Shown one piece after another: positions 23,800 through 37,906 of a stretch of 64,000 nucleotides of DNA. The stretch covers positions 434,001 through 498,000 of the forward strand of contig JAWWNJ010000073.1 of NCBI GenBank assembly GCA_037176885.1. Direction: 5' to 3'. Origin of the DNA: Favolaschia claudopus. Taxonomy: Eukaryota > Basidiomycota > Agaricomycetes > Agaricales > Mycenaceae. The notes beneath the pieces were generated by a model that saw nothing but the letters and a program-made list of their open reading frames with translations, searched no databases and was not told the origin of the DNA. The stretch's first letter is position 1. Each line of letters begins with the position of its first letter. The position numbers were made by a program, and so were the translations under genes.

Positions 23800-25246
23800 A
23801 GTCCAAGGACGCCGTAGCGCCTCCACTTAGATTCCGCCTCGATAGTACTCTGGGCCGGTATACAAGCCCGGGTTGGACAAAGGATCGCGCATTCTCGACA
23901 TCCCGTTCTTACCTCTAGGCAGGCACAGGGCCCTTGGTCCTGGATTTCCAAGTACGTCCGTCGGGCGCTTCAACTCATCTAACCGCCGCCGTCCACTGCA
24001 CATAATGTCGGTACTCCGTTGAAATCGCAGGCGTACACGATCGAATATTATGCTTGAGTATTGCTAGTCCGCCTTGCGGGATTCACGACGTTCCGTGGGC
24101 GCGAATTGGGTGCGAATTCCCCTTGCGGGTTTGCAATAAAAGTCTGTGCAATTTTCTTTTTCGGCTCTGGCCACGTTTGTCCTCCAGGTGTCCAGAGGAG
24201 ACGCAGTAGGATGCACCGAATAATTCACCCAGAAAAAAGAGAATGAGAGAATAAAAGGGATTCATTTGCATTGGTGGTGATCGTCGTGGCGAACGGTGAG
24301 GAAGCGGTGTCACATATGACTGTCACACTCTGGGCTGCCTAACCCGACCCCGGCGACCCGAGCAACGGACTGTCGGCGATCGTTCCCTGCATTGTGTCGA
24401 AGGTTACCGGTTACCCGCGGGATATAATCGATTCTTGAATTTCATATACAACAAACGCGCAGAAAATCTGAACCTCTCTATCTTTTTCAGCACTTCTGCG
24501 CTCTTCTGGAGACTTTCCTGGTGGTGGCAAGGCCCAAGGGTAGTGGTATCGCCTCTTGGGACGACAATCCAGCCCTTGCCGCTCCTTTCAAATCCACCGA
24601 ATTCCGACATTCGGTCAGATACCACATCTCACTGCAGTACTGTTGTCTTCAACGTTCACCACCGATGATTGGTCGTGATACCCGGTCTAAACCAAGTTCG
24701 ATAGACTGCGTCTTCTGACCGTCGCTGGACTCGATGTCTCACATTTCTCACTGCGATTTCTTTAGTGTGATCGGGCTACTCCCCTCTAGGCGCTCTCTGC
24801 TCGTGTACGTCTCGTCGCAGAGTCTATCTGATCCCTTGCCGCACTACCTTGCTAGCTTGCAAGCGCTATTGTCTCTGCGTTATCACCGGATTCGAGGCGT
24901 CTGATAGAGAATGGAATGTCATGGTTCAGCCCGCGGCGATGCTATGTCGCCGAAAGAAGAGGAACAAGCGCTACGCGACACCCAATTCCTGCGTCTGCTA
25001 TAAAAAAAACTCTGCCGAAATTATCACCTTGCGCTATAAGCGGGGCTGTATGCTCGATGTTCCATGTCGTCTCCCGCTTATGCCAGTGATTGTTTCCTGC
25101 GGCTACCAGTGGCGAACGATAAATATCAGTTTCGTTTTCGAATGAGATCTATGCCCTAGATAGCTAGCCTATACTCTTCTCCGCCGATCGACATTCTCGC
25201 TATTTAACATCCAAACTTGGTTCTACAGATCGCGGCTTGTCCTGAA
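23800..25246. other. Intergenic region, no gene recognised
   Basis: 1.4 kb between the aldehyde dehydrogenase start and the P450 start. Only short ORFs occur on both strands (up to about 98 codons at 24849-25145), none with recognisable motifs. It presumably contains the divergent promoters of the two flanking genes. Confidence 0.5.
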
Positions 25247-27347
25247 ATGAGCGCCTACCTCAAATACCTATACGCAGCAGCCTCTGTGGGCCTCTTGGTT
25301 GGGTTCAGAGTCGTGTCCAAGCGCAGGAAGGTAGGGACTCTCTTCACTTCGTGGTTAAGTTTGTGTCCCACCATTCGAAGATTCACGGAAATCACCCACC
25401 GATCATCAATATCGCGGTCTGTCCAATATGCTCTATCTCGATTTCGGTATCTTGACTCTTTGTGAAAGGCTGCAGAGATCTTCAATCACCCTCGCGAGGC
25501 TTATGAGAAGGCTCTTAGAGAATATGGACCTGTCATCGCTGTTCCGCGCAAGGGCTTGGTTTGTGGCATCTCTTAGCTACCCACACCGATCATTCAGGTT
25601 TAACCTCTGCAGCTCGAATTCATTGTCGACGAGAATCTATGCCAGACAGTTCTTACTTCCGACCAATCGTTCAGTTTTGAAGAGGCCATGGCAAAGGTAA
25701 GTAACTGAACATGATTCTCGGCCAGTTAATGCAACTGAATTTCCGAGATTCTCAATTTACGACCTTACGTCTCATTCTTCTGGTCATTCTTCCGCGAAAT
25801 CGATGATCTCGTTCAAAACGGGATTAATCCGAGGCTCTCAACCATCATGGAACAAAGTGCGTCACTTTCTTATACTGTTCATTCACCACAATGAATAAGA
25901 AAAACTGGAAAGTTTGCCCTGTTTTCGTCCGCACCGCTGGACATGCGGTTGAACAGAAGACTATCGATGATATGTTTGAGCACGCTCATACTACCATCGC
26001 GGAGGGCATGATCGTGCTTATATTCGGAGAAGTATGTTGTCGCTTGCTTGAACCCCTGGATGCCAGGAGAATTCATTTACTACACCAATCAGAGCTTTGC
26101 AAACGAGCGCAGTATACAGGTTATAACAGATGTTGCAACAGATATTGCTGGTTTGACCGGAAGTAAGCATCGTTTATGCGATTATATCCAAACTTAACCG
26201 AACGCAAATTCCAGTGTATTCAAACAGCTCATTCTTAGGCTTGTTTCAGTCTGCTTTACCGTCCTTTTCATACTAATTCGATTTCAGGCCGTCATTTTGC
26301 TGCGTTATCGGGTGCCATAATGTGGGTCAAGGTTTCCTGCACGTCCATTCTCGCGTTTTTCCGCTTCATCGGACCACAAGTATGGAGGCACCTACGCGCT
26401 CGAAATTGGAGTCCGGGTGAAGAGAAACCCACTAGCACTTTAGAGTATCTGGCCTGCAAACACGCAAATAAGAACGATGGATCTATTGGGTTTACATCTT
26501 TTTTGTGGATCATGTCTTTGCTTCTTGGGTATGTTTGGACCGTGAACACCCCGATCTGTACTGAATTGGCCTTGCATTCAGGCTTATATTCGCCTCTGTT
26601 CATCAAACGTTGGTTTGATCCGTTTCGGTCCTCACCATGTTGAAATAATTGATCACAGTGCATCTGTCGTTGTATGGGTTGTTTTCGAACTTGCCAAGCG
26701 GCCGGAATATCTCAAAGCGTTGCGCGAAGAGGCATACAACCATGTCGATACGGTTACAAATGATTTAGATCCTACGAATATTGGAGAAGCGATTCAGAAG
26801 GCAACTTACCTGGACTCGTTCATCCGTGAGGTCATGCGAACCAAGGGCGACACGCTCACGACCTGTCGGTTGACAACCTCCGATACACACCTTGCTGGAT
26901 ATACCATTCCAAAAGGGTAAGAAGAAGATCACTTGTGGTTCAACTACATAATGTCTTTGCGTTTCAGACACCTCGTATTTCCGCTAGCGACTCGGCTTCA
27001 TTTGAATCCAATTCACCACCCCGATCCAAGTGTTTTCCGACCGGAACGATGGCAGGGTGAAAATGCAAAGCCTGCGATTATGACCAGCGCTTCATACATA
27101 TCATTCGGCTTGGGAAAATGGGCTTGTCCTGGTCGGATTTTGGGTGCGTTTTTCGTTATTGATCTAGACGATCCGACTTAAAATTGGCTTTCCAGCTGTA
27201 TCCGAGATCAAGATGATTGTATGGTCCCTGATTGTGAAGGCAACACCCAGGCTCAAAGGCGGAGAATATCGGATTGTGGACCCGTTGAATATTACGTCGG
27301 TGCCTCCGCAGGGAGAGCTGATTTTGGAGCCGTTTTCATTTGCTTGA
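25247..27347 (+). CDS. Cytochrome P450 monooxygenase
   Basis: Membrane-bound heme monooxygenase. The start at 25247 gives a short N-terminal anchor (YLKYLYAAASVGLLVGFRVV) ending at a basic stop-transfer SKRRK. Exons follow with EIFNHPREAYEKALREYGPVIAVPRKGL, EFIVDENLCQTVLTSDQSFSFEEAMAK and ILNLRPYVSFWSFFREIDDLV. Later come the I-helix region HSASVVVWVVFELAKRPEYLKALREEAY, the K-helix ExxR in SFIREVMR, the PERF-equivalent FRPERW, and the heme loop SFGLGKWACPGRIL with its cysteine ligand. The protein ends LILEPFSFA at 27347. The usual A/G-G-x-D/E-T-T of the I-helix is replaced by ASVVVW, seen in some fungal P450s that do not follow the standard proton relay. All other hallmarks are intact. Substrate unknown; no biosynthetic cluster partners are evident. 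Exon boundaries between 25700 and 26600 are not resolved. Confidence 0.82.
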
Positions 27348-27733
27348 AAGTAGGCCGAGATATCTCTATGCTTGTAACTGTATAACTCGAGTCAACTATT
27401 TTAACTTACCGGATGAAATTGAGTGAATTCAGTGCACCTCACACCGCTTCGGTACAGAGTCTTGTAGACACAAGTATTTATTTCATTGCGAGCATTTACG
27501 TGCCAAATCAGTTTCAAGTCTTCTTCGACTCATCCCAAACGTTTTTCTTGAAGCAGGTAAAAAGTGAAGCAAATCTACCAAAAAAGAATGCCGGTGGGGG
27601 ACGAACACTGACTGATAAAGTGTATACCCTTCCTGTGGCGCGGAGATGCACTTCTTGGCCCCGGACCTGTCTCATCGCCCGTGGATGAGAAGGCTACACG
27701 ATCGCAGCCCGGTCCAACCCGCACAGCCATTTA

Positions 27734-27806
27734 GTGTCTCCGACGGGAATCGAACCCGTGGTTTTCCCACTTCAAGAAGCGGTTAGACTGAGCTGGGGAA
27801 CCAACT
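27734..27806 (-). pseudogene. tRNA-like sequence with good B-box, probably a pseudogene
   Basis: The minus strand has ACGGGTTCGATTCCCGT, a perfect T-arm and B-box, and CCAGCTCAGTCTAACCGC as a shortened D-arm. The acceptor 5' half (GTTGGTT) does not pair with the 3' half (CGGAGAC) and the anticodon loop is one base short, so it should not give a functional tRNA. It lies upstream of RNase III-like paralogue 2 and points away from it. Confidence 0.5.
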
Positions 27807-27970
27807 TTGCCAAAGAGGCACGGAGATTACTCTACACGACCAAGCCAAGGGGCGGAGGTTGCATTTCACTGGGTGGCAGGGACGAGAATGGTATATTGTA
27901 AGCTGCTCAAGTTAGGATTTTCCAGCTGCTGAAACCGCTTGAATGTGTTTCGGATGGTGCCTTTTCCAAA

Positions 27971-28006
27971 TTGCCGCATTGGGCTTGATATTGTTGATGA
28001 GCATCA
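27971..28006 (+). promoter_or_regulatory. Dispersed 35-bp motif, copy c, upstream of RNase III-like paralogue 2
   Basis: Reads TTGCCGCATTGGGCTTGATA then TTGTTGATGAGCATCA, ending 132 bp before the ATG at 28139. It differs from the others at the GGGGTC core (GGGCTT) and at the end (GAGCATCA). An ACGCGTCAA box follows about 30 bp later. Confidence 0.6.
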
Positions 28007-28138
28007 GAGCCGACGGGACTCACAACTGTTCGGGACGCGTCAAATTACGGAATTGCACGTACACACGTGCAAATAGCTGCGTGACAGTGACAGTGACCCT
28101 GCGACGGCTTTCACCTCAACCACTACCACAGCACCACT

Positions 28139-29603
28139 ATGCCCACCCACAGAGAAACTGCTATAATCAACAGCGCCAAGGACACTATTGACGACCCCGC
28201 CTTTAAGGTCTTACTTCCTCGGGTATTCACCACAACTCTGGATCAACTTTTCTCGGAATTTGTCGAAGTCCGCGAGGGATTCAAATTCCTTGGACGAACC
28301 GCCCTTCATTTTGCTTTTGCGCTGGCTTGTATCGAAGTTTGCGGAGGACTTGGGGCTGGGATGCCTGTGGGGATGCTTGGAGTAACTCATTCTTTATCTC
28401 GTTTAGCCGTTTTACTCACGCGAGTTCGTTTTCAAGATGCTCGAAAACTGCTTGCTATCCGAGGAGATACTTTTTGAAATCATGAAGAAACCCTGCCATC
28501 GCAAAGTTCGCCATCGCATCACCTCTCAGGGCGTGGACGTTGTTAGGGATTTCGTCTACCTTTACGTGGGTGGGTTGTGGTACGACACCCAAGACCTAGG
28601 GAAAGTCATCCCGTGGATCCGCAACACATTCACACCATTGATTCGAGCTGCTATCGACGCTTACAAGTCTTAGTGAGCCTCCCCCTGCTCATTTCCTTCC
28701 CCATATCAAATCCAAATCTTTCAGTCGACCGCCGAAGAAAGCCTGCAAAATACCCCAGGGTCAATCTAAGCCTCGTGAATCTGTTGGTTCGTACTAGCAT
28801 CCTGTCTCTGGTGCTGTCTAATCCATCTCTAAATTACTCCTAGAATTAATCGCCCTCCATCGTCTGCTCGCCATCCTGCTCGCCCAGGGTCCTCTCAGGG
28901 GTCCCAAACCCCTCAAGCCCAAGTACATCGCCGAACCAAAGCTCCTCACGCCGTCACCGTCTCCGTCCCCGCCTGCTTCTCCACCGACCGAGCATCCAAG
29001 CCATGATGCTATCGAAGTCCATGGTCCTGACGATAATTCCAGGTCTGATTCCGAAGAAGATGCAGCAGTTCTTCATGTATGCTACATTCACGTTTCCCTG
29101 CCTTCTGTTTGACCTGATCGCCGGGAATCCAGGAGCCCCGGAATACGTCAAGTATGGCAACGTCGCTCGACGATTCTTCTTCAAGTGATGCAGTTCGGTC
29201 GCCTCAAGATGAGCAGATACAGACGTCGTCGTTGAAGCCTCCTCACTCTCTCAAGGTAAGCTGTTAACCTTCGGTCATAGACCCTTCTAATGATCCTGTT
29301 CAGCGGAAGGCTCCATCGGGTGTCGAAGCACTGGAAGACCCTCGCCCACCTCACTCCAAGTTCCTGCGAACCCCACTGGCCAGCCTCCATCTCCCTAATG
29401 GCGCTCGTTCGAATGGCACTGTTTCGGACGGTCGTCCATCCGCTACCGAACAAGGCAGCAATACGAGCTTTTGTCCGGCTTTTGTGTCTTACGGCGCTCT
29501 CCCCTCCGACTCCCTTGATACTGGCCGCTGGACTTTTCAAGCAATGGACGTTATGGAACCGCAAGATCTGACTCTTGACGAGCTCTTGGACGGAATCCGG
29601 TGA
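28139..29603 (+). CDS. RNase III-like domain protein, paralogue 2 of 3
   Basis: Six exons keep frame (28139-28381, 28437-28672, 28725-28786, 28844-29076, 29133-29255, 29304-29603), giving 398 aa. Residues about 45-155 resemble the RNase III core: GFKFLGRTALHFAFALACIE, MLENCLLSEEILFEIMKK and VVRDFVYLYVGGLWYDTQDLGKVIPWIRNTF. This is the copy closest to typical fungal RNase III proteins (LGDT, then ADVFExYVGGLY). The LGD aspartate is Arg and the last catalytic Glu is Tyr, so it is probably a pseudo-enzyme; it may still bind RNA or dimerise. The exon borders after AYKS (phase 2), after RESV (phase 1), and around ELIALHRLLAILLAQ match paralogues 1 and 3. Reading through the third border would give an in-frame stop (TAG), so splicing is needed for the tail. 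The tail is Ser/Pro-rich and disordered, ending MEPQDLTLDELLDGIR. Function unknown. Confidence 0.72.
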
Positions 29604-30022
29604 CCTGGTTATGCTACCGGTTTCTCTGGTTGCTCCAACTCTTCTATCGGCTCCTGTATTCAACACCTTCAATCCACAACACCCACAACACCTATCATCT
29701 CGCCCAATCTTGTCCTCAATGACCCCCGCATCCTACTGTGTATCGAACATCACTATGTATCACGACCCTGCATCTACATGTACACTTCTAGACACTGTTT
29801 CCGATTACGATGTACGAGTTGAAATGTATCTGTATGCATGTACCAATATACAACGAATTGAACGCGCGGAAATCGTGAATCTTGGGTGAATCTTCCACAA
29901 ATCGCCAGCTAACTGAAGCGTGATGCCCATTGATACTACCGTATTGACGGTCTAAAGACAAGAACTTGGCTCATATATGTAAATGTACAGAGAGTCTCGG
30001 ACAAACAGCGATAAGTTACACG

Positions 30023-31997
30023 CTACTTGGCGATTATATTATGATTACGCTGAGCGAGCAGAACCAAATCGACCTCTCCAGCGCCGACTTCGATTAGCAC
30101 CGCGACACTTTCTCCGGATTTCACCGCCTTGACTTCGGTTAATTTACCGTTGACATAGACGCCGTAGGGCCCTTCAGGCAGGTTATGGAACGAGGGGGAG
30201 ATCCTGTAACGACTCAGAAATCAGCCTTGGCTCTCGCTAACACAAAACAGACGTACGTCTTGGTAGATCCATCCCAGGTTCGCGCTGTAAGGATCATCGC
30301 GCTAGCATTCGCGTCCCACTCACCGCGAAGGAAGTCGATATTCGAGCGCAGATCGACTCCATCGATGTAGGGCCTGTATGTCGAATGTCCCCGCTTCCAC
30401 GGCTTCTCCCACATCGTCTTCTGTCCGTTGTGCACGTTCAGACTCCCATAAGGGATCCCCGCGTTACTACTAAACGAATCCATGCCCGTCCAGTTACCAT
30501 CGGCGTCCCGCTGGGCGTCATTGCGCTCATAGAACAGTCCGCCCTTTTCCCAGGTCGGATTCAAGAACATCTCGGCGTGCCGCATGAGACCGTCCAACGT
30601 CTCCTGCTCACCGACTTCAGACACCCATTGGCAGATGTAGCCGAACTCTGCGCGCCAGCGGCCGGTCTCTGGTGGCCCGGCTATCTCGCGCGCTTTGCGT
30701 AGGGTCTCGGGAGAGTCGGGATCGGCACCTTGTTCTCTGACCAAGCTGCGGATGGCCTGACCGATGCCGGGGCCATGGACGTTAACACGGTTTTCGCCAG
30801 GAATCTTGGAGAGGAAGCCGAGAGCCATCTTGGGATACAGAGCCTGAACTTGTTCCGAGTTCCAGGCGTTCATGAATGCACAGGCCCTGGGGAGTTTGCG
30901 AACGTGTATCAGCGTTTGTGAAAGATCTTGAAGGTCGACATACCACGCAGTGAAGCTCACGCTTTGCTCGAGAACACGATCACCATGCTTTGACCTCATC
31001 ATGCGAATGAATAGCCCGTCGTCTTGAACAAAACCGTTCTTCCCTTTCCAAGCCGCAGTGTAGTTCTCGATCACTCCATCGACAACGTTGGTGCCATTGC
31101 GGACGTCAGTGTAGCGGATGCCTATGATCTGCGCGCATGTATTAGACCTGTGCAGAAAGTGTTGTAAAGTGTCTCACAGGAAACTGGTTGCAAATGATGA
31201 AACTAGAGCAAGCGATTCGTGAGCTTGATACCAAATTAGATTAACTTTCATACGAACACGCAGTTGGGCTCGCAGCAAACACCGATCCATTTTTCGCGTT
31301 CAAACTCGTCCATGATGGCTTTCTGAAGGCTGGTGCGATTGTACGAAAAGCGCTCTGAACCCATTCCCCAGAAAAGAGGCTCCCAATTGAACACGAAGGA
31401 GTCGGGCTCGTCATATTTGTCATCGTCAAATAGCATGGCATGCAAAGCCGACATCATGAAGAGATGCCCCGAATACTTGGAGGGAATGGAGCTCAACGTC
31501 GCATGAAGATTGGAGGAATGGACACCATACCATGATATTTTCGGTCAAAACGGGATCAGCCCTAGGCTTCAAGAGCTCCTTGATTTGTGGGTCCGAGAGT
31601 TTCCCGCTCTGGCTCGTGTTGTACCTAGTGTCGAAGGTCAGACCATAGATCTTGATATTGTGTTGGGAAGGTCATACCAGAAAGTCCATACGTCTTTCTC
31701 CAGCATCCTGGAGATTAAGCTCTCGAACAAGGACTTGAACACGGAACGAAGAGCCGGCAGGCGGTGGTAGTGCGCTGCGCCCATCGCATAGGTCATATGT
31801 CCCAGCTGGTATCTCAAAGCATCGAAATATTCTTGCCCCGGGATCATCGAGCTCATACGAGGCCATTCTCCTGGTCGGGTGATCGCTAGATTGTGGATGT
31901 GGCGGATATGGCCCGCCTGTTCCAACGACAGCTTCTGTGCACCCGCGAGAATGCTCGCAGGCAGGGTTTCGGGAAATTGTTTCGTTGAAGTCGACAT
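30023..31997 (-). CDS. Linalool dehydratase/isomerase-like domain protein
   Basis: The start at 31997 (MSTSTKQFPETLPASIL) is followed by EQAGHIRHIHNLAITRPGEW, YFDALRYQLGHMTYAMGAAHYHRLPALRSVFKSLFESLI, DVWTFWYD, MYSGHL-type region (SKYSGHLFMMSALHAML), DDKYDEPDSF, FNWEPLFWGMGSERFSYNR, EFEREKWIGVCCEPNCVF and ICNQFPIIGIRYTDVRNGT. It ends YGVYVNGKLTEVKAVKSGESVAVLIEVGAGEVDLVLL. This order, with the CCEPN cysteine pair and the alpha/alpha-barrel-like tyrosine/histidine-rich repeats, resembles fungal proteins annotated with the linalool dehydratase/isomerase domain. The bacterial enzyme interconverts myrcene, linalool and geraniol; whether the fungal proteins do is not known to me. No signal peptide. 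About 590 aa in several exons. Divergently placed from the Rdx gene (431 bp between starts). Family recognition is from memory of motifs, so moderate confidence. Confidence 0.65.
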
Positions 31998-32428
31998 GAG
32001 TGGTGTTTGAAAAGGCGAAGGTGAGGCTTGGGGTAAGAGACGAGCTGGACGCAATTCGAGCAAAGTGAGGTTCAAAAATGCGGGGTGTCGCAGGAGTGTT
32101 CGTTCGTATTTATAACAAGGTGTAGAACCTTGGGAATAATGCGGAGCATCCTTCCTTCCTTCCTTCAACGGGGCTTTGAGCAGTGAAATTTGAAAAAAGC
32201 TATTACTCTGAGCTCGGGCATGGCCTCGGGCATATCAGGTCCCATCGACGCAAGAGCTTTTTATCCTGCCAATATGGCTTCCACAACCCGAAGGGAACGG
32301 ATTGTGTCCCGGCCTGAGACTTTGAAGAGTTCTGTGTTTTCGTCATTGCGTCAGCTGCACTAGTATTATCAGTCGTTCTTGGCCGCTACGCCGGTCACTT
32401 ACCTCTCTATCGGAGTCTTTCAAACCAA

Positions 32429-32968
32429 ATGGCGCAAGAACAATCCAGCGCGCTCCTAGATCCCTCAACCTTCGTCTGTCAATCGTTGACCGAGAATACG
32501 ACCGTCACCATCGAGTTTTGCGACAGAGTGAGTTGACCGTCGAGGTCGTCGTTCTAATCCAAGTATGCATACTGATACGATGTCCACAAAACCGTAACAG
32601 TGTCGCTGGCTTCACCGCGCGTCCTGGGTCCAGACGGAGCTTCTGTTGACCTTTCCACCGCCAACGATCACCTGCATCGCGCTTGTGCCTCGAAATTCTG
32701 AGGAGACGGCGGGTAGATTTCGCGTATGGGTGACGCAAGGCAAGACAGCGACGGGTGAAGCAGTCGCGCCGCAGCTGGCTTGGGATAGAAAGGTTGAAGG
32801 GGGTTTTCCTGAGCTGAAGGTGCTGGTGAGTGCTGTTTGCTCTCTGGGCTTGAATCGCCAATGCCAATGAATCTTGCTGGTGGGTAGAAACAAAGAATTA
32901 GAGACATTATTCAGCCTGGAAAGAGCCTGGGGCACTCGGACAAGAAGGTTGAGCAGCAAGCATCGTAG
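32429..32968 (+). CDS. Rdx-family (SelW/SelT/SelH-like) redox protein, Cys form
   Basis: Three exons: 32429-32520, a second from about 32601 that ends ...LKVL near 32823, and a last one from about 32888 to 32968. The protein starts MAQEQSSALLDPSTF and has the thioredoxin-like opening TVTIEFCDR joined to CRWLHRASWVQTELLLTF. The CxxC redox motif is C-D-R-C, with cysteine where animal SelW has selenocysteine. It continues RFRVWV, LAWDRKVEGGFPELKVL and KQRIRDIIQPGKSLGHSDKK, the classic end of the family in fungi. About 135 aa, cytosolic, no signal peptide. The first intron falls immediately before the second cysteine of the motif. Partners in fungi are not established. It converges with enolase (176 bp between stops). 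Confidence 0.85.
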
Positions 32969-33143
32969 AACCGTCGAAGGTCGTTGTCGTTGTGTTGGAA
33001 AAAAGCAAACGTAAATCACTCTGGCATAGTAGCAGTACAAACACAAGGTCAGTATTGTTCATTTCAGCGTACAAAATGTCTATAGGGTGGTATGTAACAA
33101 ATATAAGCACATTCAGTCGTTTCACTGCGACCGTTTTTTACAT

Positions 33144-35074
<1,931 letters not shown>

Positions 35075-35508
35075 GATGGTAGAAAGAAAGAGTCAGAATG
35101 GAATACGCTAGAACGCGTTGGATTCTAGTACGTAAAGCGGGTTTGGCTCATCCCCAATAGATAGAGATCTCAAAGAAAAAAATCCATTATCGCCGCGAAA
35201 AGGCCGACTCAAAGCACCCTAGACCGTATAGGTGGTACAAGGAAACTCCTTCTTCTCAAGACTCCAAGATACAGAGGTGAGAGACCATTTCTTTCGAGTC
35301 TGGACTCGGCCACAAGTAGTCCGACCATAAATAGCGACTGGATTTGGAACGTGGGCGAGTTCGAAAGGCACAACAGGACGCGAGGCACGAAGGCTGGATC
35401 GTCGAGCTATTCAAGAGGTGGTTCAGGTCGAATCGTCCCGCCAATGACGAATATCCATTATCACCACAACAGTCTATACAAACCACGATAGACAGACTAG
35501 AACGGAAT

Positions 35509-37799
35509 CTAGTCCTTCTTATTACGCCCCCGACCTTCAGCCCGCTTGCCCCGCGGTAGAGATTTGAGCAACGCAGACTTGCTGCGATTTTTGTTCTTGA
35601 CGTTGGCTCCAGAGTAGAAATTGGACGCTTTTTTCTAACGGGCAAGTCAGCGCTGAAAACGACGCGGGAAAAACATTGCACACCTTGTTCGTCTTCATTC
35701 GAGGCTCCTTCTTGGCCTGATCGTCACCATCGGATCCCTCTTCTGAAGGAAGGAGGAGCGTCAAATATCGAAATAATCTGGAGAGAAAGCACAGACCTTG
35801 CTCGACATTCGTTTCCGGTACTTCTGCAGCATCGTCCACTTTTATACCTTCCCATACATCGTTCCAAGTCAACTCCTCCTCCTCCTCTGCAGGTTGTTCA
35901 TCGTCCTCATTTGCCTCCTCTTCCTCAGCCATATCATCCTGTTCATCCTCCGCACTCGGAGGACCCACAAACTGATCATCCAAAGGCTGCACATCCTCCG
36001 CCACGAACGTATTCTTCTGCATAATCGTCCCCAGATTCTGCCGCACCCCCGGAACCTCCCCTTTCTCCGCAGCCGCAGCCGTCGCCTTAGCCTTCCCCTT
36101 CTCCTTCCTCGCCCGCTCCTTCGCCTCGCTCTTATTGAGCTCCTCCGACCGCTCCGGCGGCGCGACGAAGAAAGGTATCCGTCCGCGCACCCAGTCGCTC
36201 AGCAGAATCTTGGCGACCGCGTCGAGGTCCGGCTCTCCGTGTTTGAGCAGCCGCCCTTTCATACGCGCGAGCTTGTCGAGGAATTCTTCGGGCTCCCATT
36301 TGCCCTGTTCTGGAAGCGGGACGCTGTAAGTGCGTGAAAGGTAGACGGGTTTGACGCGCTCCATGAGCGCGGGGATGTGGTCTGACGGGGTAGGGAGCGC
36401 CTCTACTCGGACCACGCCTTTCAAGACTGTCGAGGTCTCTGAGTCATGAGCGGATGTTGGGACAATTCCCGGGCAGTCGATGAGGTAGATCCGCCGCGTA
36501 AGGGTGATGTATTGCCAGACCTATACAATCATTCAATTTGATGGATGCAGGAGCGGGGACGAAAGCAAACCTTGGTTTCGCCAGGTACCGGCGCAACGCG
36601 GCATACCTTTCCGCTTTTCAGCGTGTTGATGACACTGCTCTTGCCGACATTGGGATAGCCAATGAAACCAACGGATATCTGCTTCTTATCCGAATGTAGT
36701 TGGGCGAACTGTCTCAACAGCTGGATTAGTGATCCTTTGCCGAACGAATGGTTCGGCGAAGCATGAAAGGCGATGGTGGGGAAGCGCGGGGTGAGATGCT
36801 GGATATAGCGAGCAGTGACCCAATTGGGAACCAAGTCGCATTTGTTTATGACGAGGACAATCTGCTTGTGTGATTTTTCCTTCTTGACATATTCAAGCAC
36901 AGATTCGCAGATGGTCCCGAGGGGATCTCGAGCGTCGAGGATGTGGAGAATGACATCAGAAGAATCGATGACCTTGTAGAGCTCGCCGTATATCCGCCGC
37001 GACGTCCCTTTAGCGTAGATTGGCTCGTGGTAATCGGCATGCGTGGGGGCTCCCACTACTGAAGACGCCAGGGGCTCTGCAAGTAATTTAGATTACTCAT
37101 GTACCGGTATGAGACGATGAAGGATATCGAACCTATTACGCCCGTGCCATTTTCACGCGCCGCGCTTGCAGCTTCCTCTTCAGCAGCCGCACCAAGCTTG
37201 CTCAATTCATCGAAAGACCCAGCTTCAATCCGAGGTCTTTTTCTTTGCGCTTTGGGGCCAAACGTATCGCTGAACGGTTCAACTTCCACGATATGCGGCC
37301 GCTATAATCATTCAACCATCAGGATTCATCCGTGAGCATTTCATAGACCCGAACCTTCCCCAGATTCGGATTTGCAGCATCATCCAACAGCGCCATGGGC
37401 AGTTTGTTTCGCCGCAGAAGCACTGAGTACGGGTCGTCCTTTTTCGTCGAAAGACTTGTCCTGAAATGGTCCAACGCCGTCTGCGAAATTACCCTCGTAT
37501 TACCTGTATCCTCGTTTCAGCACTTGTTTCCCAGATTTGGAACTCCAACACAGACCAAACCACCGACGATCAGGTTGCACCCGCCCAGGTTTAGTCTCGT
37601 CTTCTCCCTTTTGAAAAGCAGCTGCTTGGATGATTTTTCCATCCTTGTCCCGAACGGGCTTGCCGCCGTTGAGCATCTTGAGCCGAGATGCTTGCTTAGC
37701 ATTGCGGTAGAAATTCTCGCCCTTGACACGTTTTAGAGAGATGCTAGACGTCTTGGAGCTCGTCTTCGACGAGGGGGCCTGCTTTTTCGTCGGCGCCAT
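35509..37799 (-). CDS. NOG2: Nucleolar GTP-binding protein 2 (NOG2), 60S ribosome biogenesis
   Basis: Circularly permuted GTPase that matures pre-60S particles in the nucleolus. The N-terminus (37799) is [18 protein letters not shown], basic and nucleolar-like, then [20 protein letters not shown] and [12 protein letters not shown], the NGP1NT domain. Then [37 protein letters not shown]4 NKCD in [11 protein letters not shown]1 GYPNVGKSS in [18 protein letters not shown], and G3 in LIDCPGIVP; the G4-G1-G3 order is diagnostic. The C-terminal third is acidic ([22 protein letters not shown]) then Lys/Arg-rich, ending [17 protein letters not shown]. Several short introns; about 690 aa. Shares a 107-bp divergent promoter region with the DUF1308 gene. 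Confidence 0.94.
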
Positions 37800-37906
37800 C
37801 GTGGTTGCTCACGCAAATGTTGCGGAAAAGGCAATCGTCACACCAGTGTCACGGCTCAGCGTCACTCTTGTTGCTTGACTCCGTCCATTGACCATAACTT
37901 ACTTGA
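37800..37906. promoter_or_regulatory. Compact bidirectional promoter between NOG2 and the DUF1308 gene
   Basis: The two start codons face away from each other with only 107 bp between them, so both promoters and both 5' leaders must fit here. It contains CACCAGTGTCACGG and TTGCTCACGCAAATG-like words, and no TATA box that I can see. Confidence 0.6.

Noticed and set aside
28672..28677. Treating AYKS-stop as the true end of paralogue 2 (and equivalent stops in the other two)
   Set aside because: All three have a stop at the same place, but each also has a phase-2 GT-AG intron there whose use opens a long, homologous downstream segment with a further shared phase-1 intron.
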